Below, piece after piece: positions 1 to 12,800 of a DNA stretch of 64,000 nucleotides. The DNA is taken from positions 806,001 through 870,000 of the forward strand of contig WBMQ01000006.1 of the NCBI GenBank assembly GCA_016630905.1. The letters run 5' to 3'. The position numbers and the translations under genes are program-made. The notes under the pieces were generated by a model, which ran no database searches, had not been told where the DNA came from, and saw nothing but the letters and a program-made list of their open reading frames with translations. Every line of letters starts with the position of its first letter. Position 1 is the first letter of the stretch. Origin of the DNA: Capillidium heterosporum. Lineage: Eukaryota > Entomophthoromycota > Entomophthoromycetes > Entomophthorales > Capillidiaceae.

Positions 1-2817
1 ATCACCCTGGGGAGGAATTTTACAACGTAACGTGACCCTAATGGTAGCAGGTCTATAGATAGGTGGACGGCCTTCTGCCATAAATTTGCTACCAAAGCTT
101 CAGTCTCGAATGACTTTAACTTGTACCGCAAAGTTGCGTCGATACAATCCAAGTGGACCTTGACTAGTAGGAACAAACTCTCTTCGTCTCTCCCAAATTT
201 TTGATTCAGAGCAACTAACTCAGGTATCATAGAGTTGATGCCTTGCTTTGAGTTTTTCAATTTACATTTTATATTAATTAGCTTTGCCACTCTATGCCAG
301 TCTATTGAGCCGTAAAAAAGAGTTGAACAAACCTGGTTGGGCTCATTGGAATTAACCAGAAATTTGGTTAGTAGGGCAGTTGCTTCTGTCTTACGACCTT
401 GGGAGTTCAACCATTCCAAACGTTCGACAATTAAGGATGGATGTCTATTAGATTTCTGTTGGTTCAGAAGAGTGTCAGAGCCGTGGTAGTTCTCGAGCCT
501 TCGGGACAATTTGGATGCTGTTACTGTCAAGTAAGCCAAGGCTTCATCGAGTATGTTTAGGTAGTGTTCATCGGCTCCCAGCCAAGAACTACTTACTAAT
601 AAGCTTTTGTACTGTTGAAACATGGCTATATGGACCGCGCGTATTTGAATTGTGTAGTCCTTGTGTTGGGCGATTGATCGGGTCCTTGTCATTAGGAGGT
701 CAATCAAGGATTTTATTTGATTGGCTTTGATAGTGGAGTGAGCATTTTTTATCAGTAGTCGAGTGAAAAGCTCGAGGTCGTACAGGATGTGGGCTTCGAT
801 AAATAGGTTGAAGTTTGTTGTGTAAGCTGATGAATTGTTAAACTCCAGCTGAGACACCAAGCTTAGGTATTCTGATTCTAAACTCGACTTAAGGTTGGAT
901 ACGCTACCTTCGAGGGCATAGGTCAAAACCTTTTGGATGATGCCGTCATACTTGAAATGCAAAATGCTATCTAAAATGGCTTAGATTAGCCCTTCTTTCA
1001 TCTACTTGATTAAGCTTTACCTTTGTTATAGTCAATTTTATTATTATCAGGTTTGCAATTTTGGCTTGATGAGTTGATTTCTGTTATGAGCTTATTTCCT
1101 AGTTTAATTGTTAGCATGTAGATTTGAGTTTGTATTTTTTACCTAAAGTCGAGTTAAAGATATGGTTATAGTCACTAGTTGAGTTTAACATCGGTTTATC
1201 CGCAGTTGTATTCGGTTTTAGGCGATTTAACGCATGCCTCCACAAGTCTATCTCGTGCTGAGACTCATAATCTCCAATCTTCCCATAAACTTCCGATAAC
1301 CTAGAATATTCATAATTCAACTCAAAGTCACCCATACTACGTTTGGCTTTTACTATCTCGTCAAGGTATTCGAGGGCTCGGTAGTAATTCAATGTTTTTA
1401 TAGAGACGTCGACGATTAACTTCTTTGGGATGTTATTCAGTAGTAGATCCACTTGCATAAAGCTACATCGGTCTTTATAACTTTCATTTGGTTTGATATC
1501 GGTGGAAATTTCCATTCTTAACCTGTAGTTACTTATATAGTCTAGGGAGTTTAGTAGCACCTGAGGTATTTGGGTTTGATCGTCAAGTTGCTTAACATAT
1601 CCGTGTGAATTGAAGTGTTGTAAGACCAATTCGTACTCCGCAAGTAAAGCTTCTACAATTCTCCTTTCTCCAAATAGTAATGTTGAAAGCACCACTTCGT
1701 TAAATATATAGAGTGCAGTTGCTGGATTTTGACGGGTTAGCTGCTTTAATGGGGTGAATAGATCAGAAACCGGTGTGTTGGCTAAGTGGAATATTAAACT
1801 GTAGACGAGTTTGGTTATCCAGCTATCTAGCCCAATTCCATCGTTGAAAATTAAATAGAATGCTTTAGTTTTAGGTATTGCAGGTTCTATATCAGAAGTC
1901 GCAGTGTTAGAAAAATGGTTATCTATAGTTAAATAGAAATTAGCTGCCTTGGACAGTGTCATGTTGTAGCTCTGCAATAGCTTCTGAATACAGGATTCGA
2001 CGACAAGTACGAGGGCTCTTTTATTGGGTTCGAAGTACATGGGAATCAAATGTTGGGAAATAATGGTCATGGCAAAACTACGCCGACTAGTGCTGTTCGA
2101 CGGATCCAAGGATATACTACTTACCTTTACATGTGTTTCTTCAACTACCTTGGGGTCTACAACTCCAATTATCCCAACACACCTAGTAATATTGAGTAGG
2201 ATGGCGTTATTCCTCTCTCGAGCGTATTTAACATATAAACTTAGTAGTGTGTCCAAAATTTTGGGTACAGTGTACTCCTGACTATTTTGCTGATAGGTCC
2301 TCGGATCAGAAAAGTTTGTCGTACAGAAGGCTATAAGGCGATCCAACAATTTGAAACATTCCAAACTGTTAACAGTCTTCAAAGCTTGACAAAGTGAAGC
2401 TATACCTTCAGTGGATGGAGGTTTTAAACTACTTTGGAGGTAGTAGTTATATAATTCAAAGCAATCTGGCCTGCCATCTTCATCAAAGTCAACTGCGGCA
2501 AATCCATCTTCTACTCTGCTTAAATAGGTAAATTCTCTGGTTGTGGGACTTTCTGCAAGTCCACTACTCGTATTTGATCCTAAGTTCGAGCTCCAACTAC
2601 TGCTCCTGCCGCTCTGACTATATTTGTTTGCCTCCTCGACCGTGCTCCACCCGTGTAGATTCAACTGAACTTGTTTCCATTTGTCCTCAATACAGACTTT
2701 GGATGCTCTGTCCAGGGAAGCTGTGCCTTTTGGACTAACCGAATGACTTGGATGATCAACATATAGCTGCTGGTGAAAGCCGACCAAATTGTTTTGGCTC
2801 CTATCGAAATTTGCCAT
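1..2817 (-). CDS. ATR/Mec1/Rad3-type PIKK checkpoint kinase, UME and FAT region (C-terminus off window)
   Basis: Phosphatidylinositol-3-kinase-related kinase of the ATR family, which signals DNA damage and stalled replication in the nucleus. I place exons at 2817-1143, 1098-1021 and 970-1; the introns (1099-1142, 971-1020) are 44 and 50 nt, have GT-AG ends, and the first contains a GCTAAC branch site. The frame stays open to the window edge. A UME-like stretch reads 'RCVGIIGVVDP' (ATR proteins have GECLGELGAIDP at this place). FAT-domain segments follow, such as 'LLNNIPKKLIVDVSIK' and 'YYRALEYLDEIV', and near the edge 'IVERLEWLNSQGRKTEA', which matches the human ATR segment ERAKWLWSKGDVHQA. 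The kinase and FATC domains would lie left of base 1. Odd: the first Met (2817) leaves only about 150 residues before the UME region, whereas ATR proteins normally carry over 1000 residues of HEAT repeats there, and I find no coding exons upstream. Family assignment is firm; the true start is not. Confidence 0.8.
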
Positions 2818-5800
2818 CGTAGCTGTATCTATATATAAGTTAAAAGTACGTAGGGATAAAATTTAAACTGTATTATTTACAAAACTTGAGGCGTATTTGG
2901 ATAACTCCCATTGCTCTTATATATCTCTGAATATACATAACCGAACTACCTATAGTACCTTTTTTATCACCATCCTACAGCTAAGTTAACTCTACAATTT
3001 GGAGATCATTTGCAACTGTATTTTAAGTCACTTTTACAAACACCCGAACGTTAATTCCAAGACAATTTTAGCTTGAAGCCACATTGCGAAACTCTCAAAC
3101 TTAGATCTACCAGCTTAGATGGGCTACCAACTACTACTTCAAGCCATTATGTGGTAGTTCGAACGGATGGTCACTTCCTAAGCTGTTCCATAGCCTCATA
3201 CGTGTTCAAAATTTATTAAAACTTCAAGGCTGTCGATCTACTAAAAGTATATATAGGGATCTAACCTTAGAACATATGCTATTTCAACCGTAATAACACC
3301 ATATAGGTCCATTCGTACTGTACTATCCATAGTGCAAATATATTTATCCATTTACTATTTCACTCTACCTGAAAGTGATATTGCTTAAATAAAATATATC
3401 GCCTTACTATTTAAGAGTATAATGAATCGTCAACATCTACAAATTTAGCACTATTTAAAAATAGTATCCGTCATTCAAGCCTACGGATACTCGAATCTGC
3501 AGTAGTAGTTTGAAATATAAACCTAAATGCATTTAAAATTAAGCTAATGTTTGCCATATACGGTACATCTATAACATGATGCAGTTTAGCGAGTTCCCAC
3601 AATTTACCTTATCGAAAATTGGCAAAGTTTTTCGTACTTGAAATAAATTACGTAATTTTAACCTAAATATTTTGATATCTTTTGGCAAAGGATTTTCAGG
3701 TTTATTATGAATACCTTTGAAAATTTGATGTTTTCTACAATTTTAGCCTACTTTAGGATGGTGAATAGATCAAAGTTAACGGTGCAAGTGATTCAACTAC
3801 TGTTAAAGCGTTTCTATAAAGAGTTCTATGTGTTGGGACTTATAATGTTCTATCAGTACTCGGAGTTTTAAGCTAGCTTCGTTGACATATATATTTTTAA
3901 GGATAGCAGGTGTATTATTAATTGTAGTTCTAACTCCTTTTTAAAGTAAGTCTTAACATCAGTACATAGTAGTACTTTGACCTAATTATATTTTAAACAC
4001 TAATATGTTTTATGAACGTTTGCTTACGTCCATTTTCAAGCAAATGTTGTTACAGCTCATCTTTAGCATATTCATTAGTTATAAGAATATTTTTAATACT
4101 GAAAAGTGCTAGGAAAGACGCTACTGGGAAGCTTTAAGGCGTAGTATTGATATTTTTTAAGGATTCTATCTTTAACGACTATAATTCATAAATATTCCCA
4201 TCAAGCTATAGGTTACTTTCTTGGAAAAAGCATGTACAGTTGTCAATTGGGAATATCATTTCGGCGTGGATCAATATTTTTAATTTTTTAGTCTCGGAAA
4301 GTAGAATAGCCTGGCAAATGGATGATAAGTATGTAAACGAGAGAAAGAGGTGAAGTTGAGAGATTTTTGGAGAGCTGCTAAAAACATTTTTGTACTGGTG
4401 ATTAGATGAATTGGGAAAAGTTCAAAAAGGATAGGTACGTTGGCTTATCAAACGGATCTACTGTTATACTTGGTTTGATGCTATATATATTCTACCTATC
4501 GCTTTATCCAAGCCTTTACTTATTAGCCTATATACCATGTATATAGTTTAAAAAGTTTGTAGTGTCCGACATAAAGTTTTTATGGGTTTTCCTAGCTATC
4601 CGTTCCCGAACCTGAGTATTATTATTTAGCTGGAAGGACTCGTTTCCATCCAAAACTCGTCACAACTACCTATTCTTTCCAATTTTTCGAACTGCTACTC
4701 CCACGTGGTTAGTAAATCAAACATCTTTGGATTTAGCATCGATATAAAGCCTATCGTCCGTCTTAGTAAAATGTGCCACACAGTTGATACCACTACACAC
4801 CACAAACTATACTTATATACCCAGATTCAAGTGGCCTTAAATCTATAAGGAGTATATACAAATAAAGTACACTACAAATCTATTTTACAATGTTAGATTA
4901 AACCTCATTGAAACTTTCTAGACCACGAAGTTTGCCAATTCTTTGGACTAGTCTCTTCCGCTCCGAGTTCCCAACCCAAATTTACTAAAAAGTAAAATCT
5001 AGGACCGTAGCATCACCTGAATTTTTATTGCATGTAGCTTGACGACCCTGTGATTTTACATTTATAGTAGAGGTATTCCGTACCGTAAGACTAGAGGCTG
5101 TTTAGGTTGAACTTTAGAGCTCATTGTAGTCACTATCTATAATATGAGGTAATTTGTTGATTGGATTCTTTATATAAGCTGCTGGTAAAACTAGTTGGTC
5201 GTACTACCGATAAATTAAAACCTTGCCATTTTAAAGTTGGAAAGCTTTGACTAAATTGATTCCATATACTTGGTAAAACTAGGAATAACTACTTTTGAAG
5301 TCTATTTTATAAAATACATATCTGTGCTAATTGTAGCTTATTAAGCTTGCAAATTTAATGACCAACTGTTTTTGAAGTCAAATTGTTGGAAGAAATGCAG
5401 TCCATTCCTCGATCTCATTATATTTAAATACATTCGATTCAAAGATATGATAGTTTAGTGTAGTTTAAGACTAGGGGCTTTGTTCAGCTACCAAACACCT
5501 TTGATTTAAATGGATATGGTTGGGGCAAAAAAGTAAGTAAAGCATTGGCATAATTTTATGTTTGAAACATGCACACTTTAATAAAAACCATTCGAAATTT
5601 GAAGTTGGGTTATTGGCAACGATAGGCGCTATCAAGCTATAGATTCGCTACAGTACATCTGATGCATCGGATAAGTACTATGCTCAAGTTGTACAAAGAG
5701 TACCCGAAACTGAAATGCCTCATTTAAAAGCCACTATATTTCTTTGAACCTTCAAGACCCGTTCCACCTTCAAAATAACTTGGAGCGATACACCTTATCC

Positions 5801-7421
5801 GTTAAGTAAATTTTACGCATGGTAAAGAGGAAGGGTTTGGTATACATAAAGCTCTTTACCGGTCGGTGTGTAGACCGTTTATTAATTAAATAGAAGAGGT
5901 ATAGTTATAAATGACTAGGTGTGTAGACAGCGAAAACGAGACCTAAAAAACACTTGATAATAAATTTTTACGAGACTAGGTTACAACCCATTTAGGTAAT
6001 CAAGTCTAAAGTATAACTCTACTGTGCATGAACGTCTTACTTTATAATATACCGATCAGTAGGCAGGATTTATAAGGTAGGTAGCTTTGTTAATAAACTT
6101 GAGATGGGACTTTGGCATTAACATTACATATATACTTTAAACCACGGATGGTTTCCTAATAAAACAATAGCACTACCGCCATTTTCCTATTCCTGCAGCT
6201 GTCGGGTTCTCAACTATGCCTGGGAAAAGGTCGCTGCATCTTAGATATCCTCGACTATTCAGCTGGGCTAGCATATTTCAACGTAATGTAAATTGCTACC
6301 TATACCCCAAACATTTTTAGACAAACTGCCTTATAAAGCAATAAAATAGTGGTGCTACCGAGAAATCAAACGAAACGTAAGGGTTTATAGGTGTCTATCA
6401 ATTTTATACTTCGAGACTAATTGTTTTTTAAATAGGGATAGTTTAGCCTAGCAGAGGCGGTGTATAATAGACAGGTTATAGCAAAAATCTACACGTATTG
6501 ATAACTATACTTTTATCTCAGAGATTCTAGTATTTTGCTTTGGCGTTTCATACTTTAAAGCTCTGGACTGCAAAGTAAACTGGTAAGATTAGGTAAAACC
6601 AGAGTGTAGAAATTCAAGGAATTCTACCTTAGACCATTCAGTTGTTCAGATCTGACCTGATCTCAAGACTGCCTTTCATAAATTAATGGACAAACAAATA
6701 AACCTTAGACCACATTACAACAGATGGTGCGATAAAGATTGAAATTTACATTCAAACTCAGTTTTGACACCTTGGACTAATACTTTTTAAATCATAATCG
6801 CAGTAGAGCTATGAAACTCATATAGGTCACAGCCATGTTTGAAATTAAAAGGATGGCTCCCTTATATTCAAAAAGGGCATTTAACGATGGCTGTTGGAAA
6901 CTTTTTGTACAAAATGTCCGACACATTTACTTTTCCATCATAATAGATAACATGCTGCTAAAACTTATAAGACAGACATATATTGGAACTAGAAACTTGG
7001 ATTATAACTAGATCGCTAAATATCTAATAGAATTAAAGCGGTTTAGTTTACAATTATTAATACATTTGGTATAACAGAGCCTATGCTTCCGGTTTATGTA
7101 TACTTATAAAAGTGCTTGCCGTCTATACTTATTACCGAGCTCAAACCTAGAGAAATTAGAAGGCTAGGTGCTAATAAGTTTGAAACTAATGGAGTATACT
7201 CAGCAATACATGTTTAAAGGTTTTTACATATCCTTAGCGATAGCGTGTTACAATTATGCTTAGGTAGTTAGCAAAGTATGCGTATATGCGACTAGTATCA
7301 TAACCTAATAAAAGATTCCAGGTGCGTCTCATCTCACCTCGCCTAATAGTTACTGACCTTGATTTTGCTTGTTGGGGCTCTTTCAACTTGGATTTGGATT
7401 CCTAAATGAAAAGAATGGCAC

Positions 7422-7832
7422 AAAGGAAAAGTAGGAGTAGGAGTAAGACATAAAGGAACTTTTATAGACTCCTAAACTTTTCATTTGAAAATAACCGGTT
7501 AGTCCCATACCCCCATTCCTTTATTTCCACTATTGGAAACGAGACATGTACCTGTATCGTCTTTCATCGGCCTTTCATCTTGTATTTTCATATAGGCACC
7601 AAGCCACCCAATATAATTTCGAATTGAAAGGCTACAGTATAAGAACCCCGTTAAAGAAAAAAAGAAGCGGGTAATGTGCGTCTATCCGACAGCTCCATCA
7701 AGGTGGAAAATAAAGACTTTCAACAGGTATTTTGCAAAAGTAAGTTATACGCGATATATATAGCCAACCAGCAATTTAATTTAGGTGTTACTCGTTCCTT
7801 TACAGGCCTTTCCTTTTACTCTTACTCCTAAA
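7422..7832. repeat. Imperfect inverted repeat with AGGAGTA/TACTCCT arms
   Basis: The left arm (about 7422-7459) contains GTAGGAGTAGGAGTAAG flanked by AAAGGAAA and AAAGGAAC. The right arm (about 7792-7832) read on the minus strand contains AGGAGTAAGAGTAAAAGG followed by TGTAAAGGAACG. The arms are imperfect and about 330 bases apart, 1.2-1.6 kb upstream of the Con7-like start. They could be paired binding sites for a regulator or chance purine-rich tracts. Confidence 0.35.
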
Positions 7833-8913
7833 AGTAGTTAACACCTTGAATCTGGCTTCCCTTTAACTTATACAGAAGTTCGGAAGATGCAATAACAAAG
7901 TAGTTGAAGCAAGTCAAATAAGTTATTTTAGCTAATTAAAATAGTAGACTAGAATCTCTTTTCTATATCAAAGCCATCGAATTTACCCGATTCAAACTTT
8001 CAGGTAATTTCGAACTGGTAGCAAGTTATCCCTACTTCTGTTACTCATGTTAAATGGCATTCTCAACTGGAATAAGTTGGCTACAATGGATTAGGAAAGT
8101 TTTTGACTAAAATTTGTAAAGCTATTTTTAGTAGCAAATGCAAAAAAGATGGTCTGCAGCTTGAAGGCAGGGTTGCCTACACTTCACTCGGAGAATTTGC
8201 ACATCGGTGAGGTAAAAGCTGTTGGTTTCAATCGGTTTCACCTGGACTCCTAATTAATCTACTACGTAACTTCCAACGCCCGACACAATTTGATCTATTT
8301 ACGTTTAGCTTTACCTCGTAATAAACTTGGCAAAGGTAAAAAGCTATTTATATTTTACAAGTCACTTAAACATAAAATCTAGTCATAGGGGCGTGGAAGC
8401 AAACTGGAAGTGAAATGTCATTAAATTTGTGGGTCGCGAGATCAACTTGGAACTGGAATAGATAATATAAAGGGCAATCGGGTCATATAGAGTACAGTTG
8501 CAATAACCGCTTATTTATAGATTAAAATTTAAAGATTACATGTACTCCATTTTGATAGCAAAAGGGTCCGATTTGAGTAAGCGAAGGATTTAGGTAGAAA
8601 ACTGGATTTGGTATAACTTGATAGCAGGTACCAACTATCCAAGTATCCACAATATTCAAGCCAGCTACCCACTCAACTTTGGAATTGGCGTTCCTAATTG
8701 ACTTTTAAAGTAGGTGAAGCAAAAAGGAACTTTCAGTATTAGTCACTTCTAGGGAAATAAGGTAGGTAGCCGACACCAAATAGAGCCTTTAGTATATTAG
8801 GCAAATAGCTAAGCCAAGCATAGTAAACTAAATCGAGAGTAAAACTTATTAAAAGTTCTATCCAAATTTTGTTGCAATCCAAATCCAACTTCAAAAGTAT
8901 CAAGTTTAAGCGG

Positions 8914-8921
8914 TATATAAA
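8914..8921 (+). promoter_or_regulatory. TATA-like box upstream of the Con7-like gene
   Basis: TATATAAA lies within GGTATATAAAGGG, about 96 bases upstream of the ATG at 9017, with a CT-rich stretch (CGCTTTCACTTTCCCCTACAC) between. Position and composition fit a core promoter with a short 5' leader. This is motif recognition only. Confidence 0.45.
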
Positions 8922-9016
8922 GGGATGTACGAGCCCACTTTTACAATTTTTAAATTTGAATTTCGCTTTCACTTTCCCCTACACTATTTAATTGTATTCC
9001 TTGCAAATCTAAATCG

Positions 9017-9841
9017 ATGATGCATCAACATCTGAATACCTACTATCAACAAGCTCACCATCCAAGTGGTGGACATTCTTACCAGGCACCCAACCACCAG
9101 TACCAGCACCAGAATCAGAGCCAGTACGATCCCTACCGAAGGCAGTCTTACCCTTCTACCATCCACCTCAATTCCAACGACAACGATACCAACCAGAAGA
9201 GCATCTTCACCCGACCCCGCTTACCTTCAGTCAACGACCTCATCCAAAAGGTACCCACCCGTGAAGTCATCCTACTACCTCCATTAACCGATGCCTTACC
9301 CAAAACCAGCTCCAAACTCCCATCCATCGATGAGATCCTACCTAGCACCGACTCCAGCTCCAAAACCCTAAAGAACTTCACCAAGGTCCCCGTCCTAGAT
9401 TTCAGCTTGACGTCTCCCGAACCTGCGCAGTCCTTGCTATCCCCCCACAGTCAAACTGCATCCTATCCTCATAGTACCAATAGCGTTCCCCATTACAGCG
9501 CCTATCCCCATCCTCCACGCCCTAACCAACATCCCAATTACTATGACATGCCCAACTACCCATCTCCCTTCCCCCACCTAAACGGTATGAACCCTTACGA
9601 TTCAACCTACCTAGATAGTATGAACAACTCCGAATTAAACGGTGGTCGCAAGGTAGATCAAATCACCAAGCGTCCTAGAAGGAAGCACCATGAAGTACGT
9701 AGGATCTATAGATGTAGGCATCCCATGTGCGACAAGGCTTACGGAGCTTTAAATCATTTAAATTCACATATCGTTAGCCAGAACCATGGACCTAGACGTA
9801 AGGCCCATGAGTTCCACCACATCACTAGATACATGTACTGA
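9017..9841 (+). CDS. Con7-like C2H2 zinc-finger transcription factor
   Basis: Single-exon gene for 274 residues. The N-terminal three quarters are low complexity, rich in His, Gln, Tyr, Pro, Asn and Ser, as in many fungal regulators. The last ~57 residues hold one C2H2 finger (Cys233, Cys238, His251, His257; C-x4-C-x12-H-x5-H) preceded by the basic stretch 'KRPRRKHHEVRRIYRC' and containing 'KAYGALNHLNSH'. Dikaryan Con7-type proteins have KRPRRRYEEIERMYKC and KAYGTLNHLNAH at the same places, so homology is clear. In Magnaporthe Con7 is needed for conidium and infection-structure development; a developmental or cell-wall role here is inference. Tandem ATGs at 9017 and 9020 leave the exact first Met open. 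The finger lies very near the C-terminus, and the longer basic tail of dikaryan relatives is absent. The gene stands alone, with 6.2 kb of gene-free DNA upstream and 7.8 kb downstream. Confidence 0.8.
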   Translation: MMHQHLNTYYQQAHHPSGGHSYQAPNHQYQHQNQSQYDPYRRQSYPSTIHLNSNDNDTNQKSIFTRPRLPSVNDLIQKVPTREVILLPPLTDALPKTSSKLPSIDEILPSTDSSSKTLKNFTKVPVLDFSLTSPEPAQSLLSPHSQTASYPHSTNSVPHYSAYPHPPRPNQHPNYYDMPNYPSPFPHLNGMNPYDSTYLDSMNNSELNGGRKVDQITKRPRRKHHEVRRIYRCRHPMCDKAYGALNHLNSHIVSQNHGPRRKAHEFHHITRYMY

Positions 9842-12800
9842 TAGGTACGTGGTTAGTTTTCAATAGTTGTACATAGTTATTTTTAATTCAAACTCCTCAT
9901 GCCCTCGCTTTTACCCTGAACCGTAACTAATCTAATAATTCCATCACTCTAAACCTCAAGTCATACTTACCTTTACTTGCCATCGCTATTACTGTTTCAA
10001 CTCTTAATTAAACATTGTCTTATTGCTTCTACTTTGGACTTATACATAAATATATTTTAACTTTACACTAGTGACACATCTTATAGATATGATGGATATA
10101 AAAAACCATCAATCAGCTTTTACTGTGAATGGCCCTTGTTACAGTAAACTGATCATTGAGTAAAAATTAGTTTTGGAATTGAACTACCTCCACCCATCCA
10201 ATCTTATGGATGGAAATTGAAAGTTAAAAGTTCAGAATATCGAGGTAATAGTATGTGTAACCTCGATGACCGATTATCAAGGTTTAATAGTAGGGTATCC
10301 GTTGATATACCATTGTTAAAACTTTTAGCTGGGCAGTACCTCAAAAAGAAGGTTCCAATCCAATAATTTTAGTCCACTAAAGTGAAATGATTCCTAATCC
10401 AAGGTGGTGCCATGAAGTTCTTAGTGCACCACTGTTCCCTTTAGAACAGCTATCGGGTTCTACATACTGCATCCGCCCCGATTTAATTTAGCACCCATGA
10501 TCCAATTCGTCTTTTTTAATAAAGGTGGCGTAAATTCGGATGGATGCTCACAGTTGCTATATATTATGGCGGAGGTAGCGACTTCCTTGGAAGTTTGAAT
10601 CCACGTATAGCTAAATGAAACCAATGATTTGAGATGGTACTCTAAACTACCTACTTTAGAAAATCCAGTTTGAGGCAAGGACTATACAAAGTACATTATA
10701 GCGAACTAAATTAGTGTGGGTTTTCGCTAGAAGACTAACTATTATTCAATTCCCATTCCAACTTCGATCCACTTTTCTTCTAAATAACTCCGACACCTAA
10801 TAGATTGCCTGCACTCAAAGGTTAAAAACGTGATGAACTTATATATCAATAGAACTTTTATCAATTAAAGTTAAGGCGGACCCTATATAGCATCCTTTAT
10901 GTTTGCTATAACCATCTTGGGCTGACGGTAGAGTTGATGGGTCCAAAAATTCATTTCTGCCAAGTTACCCTCCTGAGCTACTACTTCCGTCCCTATTTAC
11001 CCTTTACCTCTAGCTAGCCAATTAATGAAGAGGTATAGAGTTAAATCCGAACGGAAAAGTACTAAAGAATGTCCGATAAGAAAATAAAGGGTGACTAAGG
11101 CTTGGTATTAGCCAAAACCTTTATAGTGTATTTAGCGATAATCCCTCTATATCCGGCTACTTCGATTTAAGTAGTGTTTCTGGTGAGGATATCTTTGTCT
11201 TTTAAAAGAATAAGTACCGACGTAACCTATCTATTTTTATTGTATTGTTTTACCGATACCTTTAATGGCATTTTCTTGTGCCGAAACTTATACATTGAAA
11301 TAGGCTAAACTTATAAGGGTTACAGTAAAGTGCTTTTTGTTCCTACCACCTATTGAAATCGCTTTTTATAAGATAAGCTCCAACTCCTATAGATCTACTT
11401 TCTACCCTGTGCCAATCCTCGAACATTTAGACCTGAAGCTGTAGTTTTTAGGTTATATATTGATAGGTGCTTGTACTTGTCTCTGGAAAACGTATTCTTT
11501 ATCACTAGCTGCCCACATCTAGGGTAGAATATAGTTGCTTGCAGAGAATAGGAATATCGACCAATTTAGTTTAAAACTTTTGCCAGCGTGACCAAGTTGA
11601 AGATGTAAAGTAGTAAACTACTTTAGATATAGATGATCTTATAATTTTACCTAATGTATTGCTACTTGGTATGGTATCGCCTAATTTACTAATTTCTTAA
11701 CCCTTGTATTTGATTATTAGATATTTAGTAGATCGGCCCATTCTTTAAAGATATTGCTATATAAATGATTCCATAATTTTCTTAAGAGAATGGGTGAAAG
11801 AGAGCTCTACTATGTAAGGAGTTGCCTAAAGGTATGTATTAGAGTACTAATTGCTCAATTGTAGATACTTTGAATAGGAAAATTTACTGACGGATGTTTG
11901 CTCACCAATTCAAAAGCTATCGGCAAACTTCATTTAGAAATTTTGAAGTTCAACTAAAGGCTTTTGAAGTGAAATATGGATACTTTATCAAGGATTTAGG
12001 CCAAATGCATATTTAAATATGTGACTGTAATACATTCAGGGTTGAGCAGGTGCAATGTAATTTCCAAAGTTGGCTTTCCTCGACAAAATATTTAGGCCAA
12101 AACTAAGATCAAGATCAAGATTGATACAACTCAGCTACTGCTTAAGTGTGATATAAAACTACGTTTATAAATGTTAATTGCATACAGTTAATTAGCATAT
12201 CGATTCTAGATACTGGTTTTAGGCTCTAGCTTAAAAACTAATGTCGTAAACTATACCTTTATAAATGTGTTGGGATTACCCTTAAACGGATTACTGCTAC
12301 TGTTGTAGTAATACAATAATTTGTTAGATATATTGGAGTTTATACGTGCTGCCTTCGAAACCACTCATGAGAGAACTGATACAACAGAGTCTAGATGTTT
12401 ATGTCTAATAGATACATATAGTGATGATCTATTAAATTTGGATCTAGAACGATAAGATGCAATGTAGTGCTAAGGTTTACGTCTACGTATTTTAATTTAA
12501 AATTTAGGAGATAACTATATGTACTAGTTAATTTAATATATATTTTAAATGAGATCTAGTGTTTATTAAGTTTCTCTTTGCTTTTAAAGTCTATATTTTT
12601 TGATATATTGAAATTTCTATAAGTTCGGCATCGAAAATTTAGCTAGAATTCCTATCCAAGTTAAATCGCCTATAGAATTTAATTTAGGTTTGATAATTTA
12701 TATTGTATATAGTATATTAGGATGTAAAATTGCAGATGTTTTTATTTTACGCTTAATTTAGAATCCTTAACAGATTGACATTTGGTTAGCCATTTTTGTA

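Larger units (their letters stand above)
2818..9016. other. 6.2 kb intergenic stretch without a recognisable gene
   Basis: This lies between the divergent starts of the ATR-like gene and the Con7-like gene. All six frames are closed by frequent stops, and I found no exon chain, tRNA, rRNA or transposon remnant. It is AT-rich with scattered TATATA runs. An imperfect inverted repeat rich in AGGAGTA lies at about 7422-7459 and 7792-7832, and the motif GGTGTGTAGAC occurs near 5867 and 5929 (T-G-T-G-T-A-G-A-C core). It may hold a long promoter, a 5' UTR intron or non-coding transcripts; the sequence alone does not decide. Confidence 0.6.

Noticed and set aside
8739-9384. Minus-strand open stretches across the Con7-like gene and promoter
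   Set aside because: They are antisense shadows of a clear zinc-finger gene or low-complexity promoter DNA.
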